Assembly: GCF_000003815.2 (NCBI RefSeq)
Contig: NC_049992.1
Span: forward strand, 3,100,663-3,146,218
Origin: Branchiostoma floridae
Taxonomy: Eukaryota > Chordata > Leptocardii > Amphioxiformes > Branchiostomatidae
Length of the DNA: 45,556 nt
Direction of reading: 5' to 3'
Part shown: positions 12,616 to 24,600 of the stretch, piece by piece
Numbering within the stretch: the stretch's first letter is position 1
How the letters are laid out: the number at the start of each line of letters is the position of its first letter
The notes under the pieces: generated by a model
What the model was told of the DNA's origin: nothing
Seen by the model: only the letters and a program-made list of their open reading frames with translations
Database searches by the model: none
Position numbers and translations under genes: made by a program

Positions 12616-15600
12616 TGATAGATCCTAATGCCCATGTTTTTTTCTATTTCCTCAAATCTTTTCATTTCTGCTTCTAACTAACTTGTCAATGACTTATACA
12701 TATGACTTGTTGAAAAACTCCATTCAGCTTTGTGCTGCAAGCGTGGGCTTTTTACATTATGTGAACAATTACTCATTACTCAAATGGGGAAAACTATAGT
12801 GATTGAAGAAAATTATAAAAGCCGTCCTAAAGAATACTGTACAGACCAAACAAACACAACAAAAGTCTCTGCAAACTTGAATCAATGTACTTTTTTACAT
12901 GGCACTAATTCAACCTTCCCTATGCTCCTACAGATGACACGATGCTCTGAATGACTGTAGTATGGGAAGCCAGATGTCATGGAGAAACAGCAGAGTGCAG
13001 TCAGCTTAGAGTTTTACATCACCAAACCAGTGATGAGTTTAGTATCAGCTTAACTAATCGGGTCTTGTTCGTGGTTACGTACAATGTATATGGTCAGCAT
13101 GATGTCAACAACAAGCCACACCATTTTTTTTGTGTTCTCTGAAAATTCAGGGTAATCAGCAAAATTAGACGCAAATAGACAGGGAACCTTGCAATTGCAT
13201 TTCCCTGAGTACCAAGGAACAGACTTTCCCTTAGGATTTTTTAGTCCATCCTCCACTTCTGCATAATTTTTTCTAACTACGAACGAACTACGACTACATT
13301 GGCATGGCCTTTTATGGGGGTAGTCTGATAATTACCTCCATGAAATGTCACGGAGGTTATACTTAACCCTGCGTTTGTGTGTCTGTCTGTCTGTCTGTCT
13401 GTCAACAAGATAACTCAAGAACGGCTGGATGGATTGGTTTCATACTTGGTGTGTTGGTAGGGTGTGATGAAAGCTGGAAGTGATTAGATTTTGGGCCCCC
13501 TAGCGGCTTCCCTTGGTACTGCAGCGCAACTTCTGGTTTTGCTATCTCATGTTCTGAACAAGCTATGGTCCCAATTTTTGGGTGTTAGATAGCTCTTGCG
13601 CTCAGGAATAAGTGACATAAGTTTGGGCCCCCTAACGTCTAGTTTTGGGATAGCAGGGGCATTTTTGTCGAAAACTTCTGAAGACAATAACTCAAGAAAG
13701 GAACAGCGGATTTTCATGATTTTTGGTATGTAGGTACCTCAGACAATGTTGTACAAAATGAAATACTCATTATGCAAAATTATATTACATTTGCATAATT
13801 AATGAGAATATTCTATCATAGCAGTTTTTTCTATGTATCTCTTGTCCCTGACGTGATATGGTCTTGACATTTGGGTGGTAGATAGCTGTCAGTGTCATGA
13901 CAAATTGGGGCAAGCAAGTCAGCCCCCTAACATTCAATTTGGGAACTGCAGGGGCGTTTTTGTCAAGACATTCCAATGAGGATAACTGCAGAAAGGATTG
14001 ACGGATTGGCATCATATTAGGCATGCGGGTACCTTAGGCAAAGATGTTCATAATGATATACATGTTATGCAAATGAGAGCTTAATTTGCATAATTAATGA
14101 GGAAATGGTATAATTCCATTGTTTTCAATAACTGGACTTCAATAAATGTAACACATGTTAATTATGATAGGTAGAATATAAGCAGATACCTAATATGGTA
14201 ATGAGGAACTTATTTGCATAATTTATGTAAAAATTGCAAAACCGCTTTATGATTAATAGTGGGAATTTTATAATTGTGACATGTGTACGTTAGTCAATGA
14301 TGAACAACACCATGCATAAATTATGTTAATGTGTTAGTCAATTGCATGAAATTTATGAAAGCTCTAAATTTTCATGGAGGTATGAGGTCGCCGAACTCTA
14401 GTTTCTTTCAAGTTTTTTTTTTTTTAAGATGAAGAGATTACAATCAACCCCAGAGTATCAGCACCAAGGCCAGGAAGAACCACATCACTCTTTGCACTTC
14501 AACTTCCACTTTTTTAACAGATCCATGATCATTTCATTGCATCATGCAATTTTTCTACAACCCCCATGGCCTTCAGGGATGGTATTTGTGTAGGTTTATT
14601 GATTCAGAAGTTTTGTATGTTTATAGATAATGTGCTGTTCTAATGCCTTTGTTGTTAGAAGTTCAACAACACATGAAGGCTTTTACATCATATGTTTGTC
14701 CTTAGGCTAGCTTATAGGTCCAATACTTTTAAGTATATGCACACTCTTGGAATGAGGAACAGTTTCACATTGACTAGTCAGTTGGCTTATAAGATAATCA
14801 TTTAGCTAATTAACACAATGTGTCAAATGATCATCAACACATCAAATAATATGTTATTACACATGTACATGTATACTGTATGATTACCAGACACTTAGAG
14901 AAAGAATGGCTGAATGTAGTTTATACAAAAAGTAAGTAGTAACTAACATTGGTAGCAANNNNNNNNNNNNNNNNNNNNNNNNNNNNNNNNNNNNNNNNNN
15001 NNNNNNNNNNNNNNNNNNNNNNNNNNNNNNNNNNNNNNNNNNNNNNNNNNNNNNNNNNCACTTCACCGCGAACTTAAAACCACCGTGAACATTTTTCCAT
15101 GGCAGTAAGATAATGTTACAAAAGCATAAAAATTGTCTAGAACAAAAGGCAACAAACACCCACACGGTAATGTGGATTTGACTCTATACTCTGAATATTA
15201 CTAAGAGAGCAAGCACTAAATATCCTGCCTATGTCCCTCTAATTAACAACGTAATTAATGATTATCAACTTAAACTTTAGCTAATAATCAAATAATCAAA
15301 CTATCACATCAAACATACTGTGAATGCATAAACGTTTGCAGTGGTTTTATGTTCAGGCTTTTTCGGTGGCCTCTTCATCGCAAACTTAAAAGAGGGTCAG
15401 TATGGGGGGTCCAGACAACGATTTACGCTGAATTCAGGAGAACCCCCTACGTATTACGCTAAATCAAGGAAGGCAATTACGCTAAATTTTGTCACCTCGC
15501 TACGATTTACGTAGATAAGATGGTTTTCCCTACGAATTACGGGAAATAAAATAGGCTGCCTACGCCTTACGTAAAAGAGCATGCAGACCCTCTTAAAACC

Positions 15601-18600
15601 ACCGCGAACATTTACCCATAATGATTATAGTATGTGACTACAGTCTATGACACCACCGCGAACTTAAAACCACCGCAAACACTCCATTTTCTTGCTACCG
15701 CGAAAGTAAATCCCAGTGAACTTAAATGCATTTACAGTATTATATCGACTGCTCTTGTATGCAAATGTAGCTACTAGTATCATTTAGATGCTGATTGACT
15801 GTATATTTCTTAAGCAGAATGGATGTAAATCACTATTAGGCAAACCGGAAAATCCAGTTCCACTGCAGCACAAGACAATTAGTGACCTATTTTTTCTCTT
15901 TTGGGCAGAGATTAAAAACACTCAGTTTCAACATTGCCAAAACAGGGGCGTTCCTCCAAAGAAAAAAAATGTACAGTTTAAGTTTGATCTGTCATAACTT
16001 TGCACATTGTACAAGTTAGAGTTCCATTGCCCTTCAAGACCTTGAAACACAACAAAAGGTGTTTAAAAGTACATTTCTTTAGAAAGAAAGTTTAGAATCA
16101 TACCCTACATGGAAAAGTTGGTATGATCCAAACTGCTGCCCTGGTGGAATTCTTAAACACCTGTTCCTTCAGGTGCACAAAAAGAACATCTTCTTAGGTT
16201 CTAAAATTCTTCACAGCTCAATTTGCAAGTTGCTATCGACATCAGTGGGTAAGTACTACACATACTTAGTCAATAAGTATGACTTTGTTTGGTAGAAAAA
16301 TTAACGTATACAGAAGAAATCTAGCACCAAGATAAGTCAGTGACAGGTGCTCTATATTAGGCAGCTAGAATGGTACTTTTGTTGAATATAATCTTCACAA
16401 TATGATGCCAACTTTAGCAATACATTGTAGTCCAAGCTATACTCACTCACTCACTATCTGTTGCTTGATTATACTGCTGCTGTAGTCCAAGCAACTAGTA
16501 TACAGTAACAGAAAAAAGCTTGAGTTTTGATTTCTTGCTAGTATGTAAAAAGTAGGTCAAATGACAGGATATATTTGTCAAAACTGTGCCTGATTATAGT
16601 TATTTTTACGCAGTTTTAGCCACAAGAATTGACTGAGTTTGCTTCTCAGGCCACAGCATTTTAATTTGCTAACTCTCAGATTTTAATTATGTTTCACAAT
16701 ACTCGTCACATACTGTAATGGAAAAATGTTTGCCAATGTTTTAGGTTCATGGCAAGACTACCTCGCGACAACCACAAACGTAAAACCACCACTGATGTTT
16801 CTGTATTTACAGTTATCTTATTCTAACTTCTTCTACACCGCAACAAACCCAACAAGGCAACAAGAGTGCTGGTTCTTCTGCTGTTTAACACATTTTATTT
16901 CCAAATGTTCATTCAACCAAACCAAAAGAATCACTCTGTTTACAGAAGCCACAAAGACTTATCCCAACTTCCCCACATTGACAGAAGAACAGAAAGCCAA
17001 TTTTCTCATGAAATCGCAGAACCCACAAATTTTAGAAAAGCTGGGGCTTTTTGTCTCCCTCTGCTTCCAAAAAAGAAGTCGAACACAACCTGTTTAGAAA
17101 TAGCCAACACTAGTATTAGAGTAGAATATTGTTTATAACTGTTCATTGTCACTAAATCCACTATGTTTATACCAAGTACATGCAATTAGCCCTCATGCAC
17201 GAACTTGCAAATAAACTTCCATTGAATCCTGAAGGAAGCAAATTAGATGTTTCCATAGTTAGCATTAGGGTTGGTATGGGGTCATCAAACTCTTTTTCTA
17301 CATGTGCCTAATTTCTTTTACACAGCAACATGGCCAAGGCAAAGAGACTGCTGGTTCTTCTGCTGATCATCCTGAAGGATGCTGACCCAACCACAGCCTG
17401 TGACAGCAACTGTTCATCACGCTGTTACTGCTTCAACCAAGGCCTCACCAGCGTTCCTCAGGACCTGCCTGCAACCATCACCTCACTGCACCTCTCTAGA
17501 AATGCCATCGCAACTCTGAGTCGGTCCGACTTCTCAAAGTATACGAGATTAAACTCATTATATCTTGGTTCAAATCAGATCACCATGATCAACAACGGAA
17601 CGTTTCAGGACCTGACCAGCTTAACGAACTTGTATCTTAGCAGCAACCAGTTGTCCAATCTAACATCTGGCACATTTGACGGACTTGGTAAGCTGTGGTC
17701 CTTACATCTTGAAGGAAATCAGCTGACAACTCTGCCAGCGGGCATATTTGAGGGACTTGGTAAGCTGTTTACCTTGAAGCTGAACTCCAACCAGTTGACC
17801 AATCTCACAGGTGGCATGTTTGAGGGTCTTGGTGGGCTGCAACAGTTGTATCTTAGCTATAACCGATTCTCCGGCCTCCCAGCTGAAATGTTTGTGGAAC
17901 TGAAAGATCTGCGGACCTTGTATCTTGGCCACAATGCCCTCTCAACTGACATATTTCAACAACTTAGTAAAGATACCGACAACCTGGGACGCCTTTCTCT
18001 TCAGGGCACCCAGTTAACGAATCTCACAGCTGACATGTTTGAGGGGCTTAGTAGCCTATATTGGTTAGATCTTAGTCAAAACTTGCTGACCAGTCTGCCT
18101 GCGGACACATTTGAGAGTCTTGGCGGGCTGTACTACTTGCAACTGTCCCGGAATCAGTTATCAAGCCTTCCAGTCGACATATTTTTGGCGCTCAGTAGAC
18201 TTGAATCCTTGGATCTTAGCTTTAACCAGTTCACAAGTTTGCAAGCTGGCATATTTGCAGGATTTGGTTCATCGTTAGTTGAATTGTATCTTTCCGGTAA
18301 CCAGTTGGTCAGCCTGCCAGCGGACTTGTTTGAGGGACTTGAAAGGCTATGGTACTTGGATCTGGACCAGAATGAGTTGTCGAGTCTGCCAGGCTCCATA
18401 TTTCAGGGACTTGCGAGCCTCGAGGCCTTGTGGCTTGCCAGCAACCAGTTGACCAGTCTTCCAGGAGATATATTTCGTGGCCTCGGCAACATGTGGTACC
18501 TGACCCTTTACTGGAACCCTTGGCAGTGTGACTGCAGGATGGCTCCCTTTAAGCAAAGGATGACGAGGGGACCTTACCGACTGGCGGACATCGAATGTGC

Positions 18601-21600
18601 TGGGCCCGCTCACCTGGCCGGAAAAGACTTACGAGAAGACGTGAGTCTTGCCGACCTGATCTGTGAAGAGACAACAGCTCCACCCCAAATAACACCTGGT
18701 AGGTTCCCCTCTTTGAACTGTAACCTTTTACTGAGTGTTGGTGGTGTGATATCAGTTAGAGAACACCCCTCCACTTTCAGGTAGAGTGTGTAGTTCAGTG
18801 GTTAGCGGCCCTGCCTCTGGAACTAGAAGCCATGAGTTCGATTCCTGCTGTGTTGCTCACCCGACATTCATGCTACCGGAAAGGGTTGCAGTCCTTAGGA
18901 CGGAACATTACGCCGTGGTCCACTGTTCATTGTGCTTGTCAAAAATTAGGAGAATTTCCCTGGTACAACGAACTGTAAATACTGTACTAGTACATAGACT
19001 CTGTCCTCTCTGTCACGACCAGTGGAAGACTTAAGCTCTTCATTGAGATAAAACTAGATCGAGATCACTTTCCTTTCCCATATTTGTGATAGAATAGCAA
19101 GCTGAACCTCCATCATACACAAACAAAAGAGGAGTACTAAGTCTGTCTAATTATAGTATACTCCTGAATGTTCTTACATCACATCCCCTTTGGGTTAGCC
19201 CTTTGTAATAGCCATAGGCTAGTTGGGCAGCCCTGGCTGTGTATCCTGAACAGCCAAACCAATAAATAAACAAAATAAAATCCCCTTGCCCTTCCAGCTG
19301 TGCAGTGCCCACCACTGGAGCCTCCAGCCAATGGTGACCTCAGTCCCAGCGGCCCAAGTTTCCCCCAGGACAAGGTGACCTTCGTCTGTTCCGAAGGGTA
19401 CATCATGGCCGGCCACGCCTCGCTGACCTGCCAGGCTGACGGCACCTGGACTGGCAGCCCTCCTACTTGTACCCGTAGGAGAGACTTTTTTGTATCCTCC
19501 TTTGATACTGTAGTATAAGACTATTAGCTTAATTTGATACATTTTGTACTACAATGTAGTAGCTGTTCCATATCAGCTCAGAAAAAAATAGAATAGTTTT
19601 CCTAGAACTTTTGTTTAGTAGAACTTGTTGCTACCAAGCACAGTAGGCACTGGGGCAACCTCCATAGATGGTTTGAAACAGCACTTGCCGCTAGCTCTAT
19701 ACGTGTGCACTAAAGTTAGATGTGATAGGTTGTCAGTGTTAGACACGATGTCAACCAACAAAGGAACCTGGCCTATGTTGAACATCACAAATTAGCGCTC
19801 CACCCAACAATACCGTGAAGAATGCCAATACAGAAACAGATACAGAAAGATATCCATACAATGTGGTTGAAATTAGCTTAAAAACGGTATTGAAGTTTGC
19901 ATCTTCTTGAATTTTTTTTTGGGTGCAGTTACAATCTGTTGTTCCGGGAATTCTTCATACTTCATAGTACTTGGTAAACTTTCTCCACAGTTACTTCTTT
20001 CTCTTAGATTACTTTGGACCCTATTTTGTTATTACACAATTTACAGGCTGTGCAGACCAGTACAACTTCCCAGCAGACAAGTTTGACATCTTCGACAACC
20101 GGTGCTACTGGTTCTCACCGAAGGGTAACAAGCTGAAGTACAGAAAGGCTGGCCAGTTCTGTGAGGAGCATGGAGGAAAACTGGTGACCATCAAGAGTGC
20201 CGAAGAACAACAGTTCATCAATCGCTACATCAACACTTACACTTTCAGTTCTGAGTGGTACAGGTACATGTATACAAGAAAGTGGGCATATTTGAAAAAT
20301 GTTCTTTTCATTATATACAATCATGTATGATGTAACCACTTGCAATGGCCTAGTGGGTTTTGCATTTGAGGGCAACTGGCTTCAAGCAAAGACTCAGTTT
20401 AGATAATGCTTTCTCTCATGCTTAGCACTCATGAGAAAGACTTTGGGAGTTGGATACACACCATTTTAATTAGTACTAAGTGTTAGTAGTGTTCCTGTGT
20501 GACCCAAGGGCCAGTGAAAAAGAGATGGGCACTGCCCCTATACAGGGGTGCCTAAGCATTTGCACGAACCCTATGAGATTCATACGAATATTATGTGATA
20601 CGCACGAATCACTATGCAAAAACGCACGAACCTTATGAAAATCACACGAATCACTAATAATGCAAAAACGCAATTATGAAAATCACACGAATCACTATGC
20701 GAAAACGTACGAACCTTATGTGATTTGCACAAACCTTATGCAAATGACGTGTATCACGTGACCTGACAGTGGTTGACCGGTTTCGCATAAGGTTTGTGCA
20801 AATCACATAAGGTTCGTGTGTGTCACATGAGGTTCATACGTTTTCGCATAGTGATTCGTGTGATTTTCATAAGATTCGTGCGTTTTCGCATAATGATTCG
20901 TGTGATTTTCATAATATTCGTGCGTTTTCGCATAGTGATTCGTGCGTTTTCGCATAGTGATTCGTGCGTATCACATAATATTCGTACGAATCTCATAGGG
21001 TTCGTGCAAATGCTTAGGCACCCCTGCTATACACAACAAAAGGTGTGGGAAGGAGTCTAACTATTTTAACTTAAATTTTTCATGAGAAGACCTTACTACA
21101 GATAATTCATGCCTATTTCAACCCACAAACGATTTGACAACTTGACAAGCTTTTTTAAAGATGTACCTCATTGCAGCCGTGAATTGGCTGAATTGCACTG
21201 ACATTTTCATACATTTAAACAGCTGTTTTTCATTCCATGCCTTAGGAACTTTTGGATTGGTCTGGACGATAGAGCAGAGGAAAGGACTCTAAAATGGAGC
21301 GATGGAACAACTCTGGGCAGCGAAGACTACAGCAACTGGAAATCTCCACCCAAAGGCCACAAGAAACGTGACTGCGTGGCGATACATCGACACAAGTGGG
21401 TTTTGGTCAACTGCAAGTGGAAGAAGCTCTTATTCATCTGTGAGATGAGTAAGTGTTCAACTTTTTGTTTGTTTGTTTTTTTGCAAAATGTACATTATAA
21501 CAGTATGGTATACTTAAAGGCAAGAGGATATACTTACAAGCATCTATTAGGAAAACCAACCAAACTTAATCAAGACTCTAAAAGCGACGCTGCTTTGTTT

Positions 21601-24600
21601 CGACTGTGAACTTAAAACTCAGCCTCCTTTCCTTTTCTACTGTGAAGCAAAGTTCCACGAAACTTAAATCAATCTACTACGGTCAAACCAGGCACAGGCA
21701 ACCAGCCAAAGTCACATGAAAACAGACCCTGTATTTTTACATTGTACAGTAAGGCCACATCGATTTAATTTCTTGGTTCACGGATTCGCTCGCTCCTATT
21801 TTTTAGAAGAAAAAAATAAAAATAAAAATTACCACTCAGCAAATTTTCACCATTAATGAAACCATTCACTAACTTTCTGGTGTAGCAAATTGGCCTTTAT
21901 ATAATAAGCTCCTTAAAGTGTGGGTACAGGTGCTGTTACTGTACAGTAATAGTGTTTTCATACTTTTTGCTCCGAACTTGTGAACAAACTATTTTTGTGA
22001 TATGAAGCATTTATGACTCGAATTGTATATTGCAAATAAGATTGTAGACTGATTTTAGATTAACATGTTAGATATGTTGTTAGTTTTTTGATTATGCCAT
22101 TGTTGTGCAGCGTCATGATTTGTATTGTATATGTATGTATGTGGTCACGACATCAGCATATGCTGCCTATGTGTCCACATTGTATTGCCCTTGTTGCAAT
22201 TTGAATAAATAAATAAATAAATACTTTTTGCAAGCTGAAAACTTTTTATTTTTTATGTTTTGGATTAGCCCTTACCTTTACCCCAACCATTTTACAATTT
22301 TTATTTTTATTTCGCCCTCTCGCTCCATATTTTTTATGAAAAAATCCGTGAACCAAGAAATTAAATTGGTGTGGCCTAATTTACAATTACAGTATCATGG
22401 TATACTTAAAGGCAAGAGGATATACTTACAAGCATAGGAAAACTAACAAAACTGAATCCAGACTCTGAAAGCGACGCTACTTTGTTTCGACTGTGAACTT
22501 AAAACTCAGCCTCCTTTCCTTTTCTATTGTGAAGCAAAGTCCCACCAAACTTGAATCAATCTACTACGGTCAAACCAGACACAGACAACCAGCCAAAGTC
22601 ACATGAAAACAGACCCTGCATTTTTACATAGTACAGTAACCCTGTTCTGATCATTCTTCTGTCCTCAGCAAACCTTTTCATCTGTCCCTTTGAGATCACT
22701 GAAAAAAAATTTGTTTTCCGTCTAGAATCCACAGAAATTCCTGTTTGATAGAATTGACATACTATATTATTAGTCCATTTTTGCATTGGGGAGAGAGAGA
22801 GAGAGTACGGTTTTCTAATTGAACTACTTTACAGTAGAACTGTATTTTTAAAGTAACTTGTTTTAATCCAGTTGCATTTACTTGTGTTTAAATCTCATAC
22901 AATAGCTTTCTTGCATTGAGAAGTTTATTTTCTGATTTGTTTCAGGCTGTCCTGTAGGCTACCAACAGCACGGTGGCAACTGCTACAAGGCATATAACGA
23001 TGAGAAGACATTCGACGAGGCTGCTGCAACATGTCAGGGTGATGGAGGCAGTCTGGCCATGCCCCGTGACCAGGCCACTCATGAGTTCCTGATCAACCTG
23101 AAGAACCAAGTTGACAGAGATGCATGGTTCTACCTTGGCTTAGATGATCTGGATCAGGAGGGAGACTGGCGGTACATCGACGGGACGCCCCTCGGAACCT
23201 TCCAGCCCTGGGCCCCGAGAGAACCAAACAATAGTTTTGACAATGAAAACTGCGGTATGATGTTCGAATATAACACATGGAATGATGTACGGTGCTTCAA
23301 GGAACTGAAGTTCATCTGCCAGACATCCTTGCAAGGTAAGCTTTTCTAGATTTTAAAATAATAGGCTACATACGGCAGTGCAAGTTTCAGTTTTTCAATA
23401 TCAGTGAATTAAAAAAAAGGTTACGTCTTAATGTAACTCTCAGAAAAAGGTACATCTTTGTTTAACTTCCTGTTTTGTTATTTTTGCGAATTGATTAATA
23501 ATATTTTATATGTTTTTTAACAGCACCACCCACGAGGAAAACATCACATGTACAGATCTGTCGATCCCCACCAGTCAAGAAAACATCTCCATCCTCAGGT
23601 AAACGCTCAGGTAAAAAAAGCCACTAGGGGACCCAAACTCATAGCACTTACTCTCTGTCCCGAGGGCTATTTACCACTCAAAAATCATGACCACAGCATG
23701 TCCAGAACACGAGATATCAAAAATTGAGTTTCCGCTGCAGTACCTTAGCAAGCCGCTAGGTGGCCCATTATCAAACTTGACCTTCGTTTTCCCGACCTCT
23801 ACCCACCTACCAAATATCATTGGGATCCATCCAAGGCTTCTCGAGTTATACTGTTAACACACACACACACACACACACACAGACACACAAGCAAAGGTAA
23901 AAATCACCTTTGCTAGCTACAGTATTTGATGACACTGCTGTTGGAATTCCTGACACAGAGGTAGGCAGCAGTCAGCTAGTCTTCAGACCATGCTTCCAAG
24001 TGCAGGGATAAACAAGTCCACTAGCCCTATTGTCCAGGGCAAGTGAAAGTGCTGTTCGGGCAAGTGCATGTCCTACCCCACTTGTCCGATCGGGCAAGTA
24101 AGATTTTTCCATTGACTTTAGTGCAATTTTGATACAGTTGTTACTTTTTACAGTCATGACATCAAGCAATTGTCTACAGAGAATTCCATTGCTGGAAGTG
24201 AAAATGCATATACTAGTAACAGTGACATTTTGGGCAAGTGAAAAATTGGTTCGGGCAAGTACATTTTTTATGTGCTTGCCCGATAGGACAAGTGGATTTT
24301 AGAAAACTTGTTCAACCCTGAAGTGGCCAGTGGATGTAATCAAAACTTTCCCGTATTTCCTACAGACGACACCAAGCTCTGATTGATTGTGAGAAACCAG
24401 ATGTCACAATGGAACATCCAAGAACAGCAGTGTGGAGTCAGCTGAGAATTTTCAAGTTAATCCTTCAGTTCTGCGGAAATATTTAGGGCCCACCCACCCG
24501 TTTTGAGATGATTAAATATTATATTAAATATCATTATGTGTTGTATAAAAAATTCTGTACATGTATATGTAAAGCCAGCCTTGTATATATATATGTACTG

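Noticed and set aside
16726-17138. Plus-strand frames before gene B
   Set aside because: No signal peptide or domain, and the matching DNA before gene A is not open.
18786-18860. tRNA gene
   Set aside because: Boxes A and B are tRNA-like, but acceptor and anticodon stems do not form and a SINE body follows.
20794-21060. Open frame rich in Arg, Phe, Ile and Val
   Set aside because: It is the repeated arm of the foldback element read as protein.
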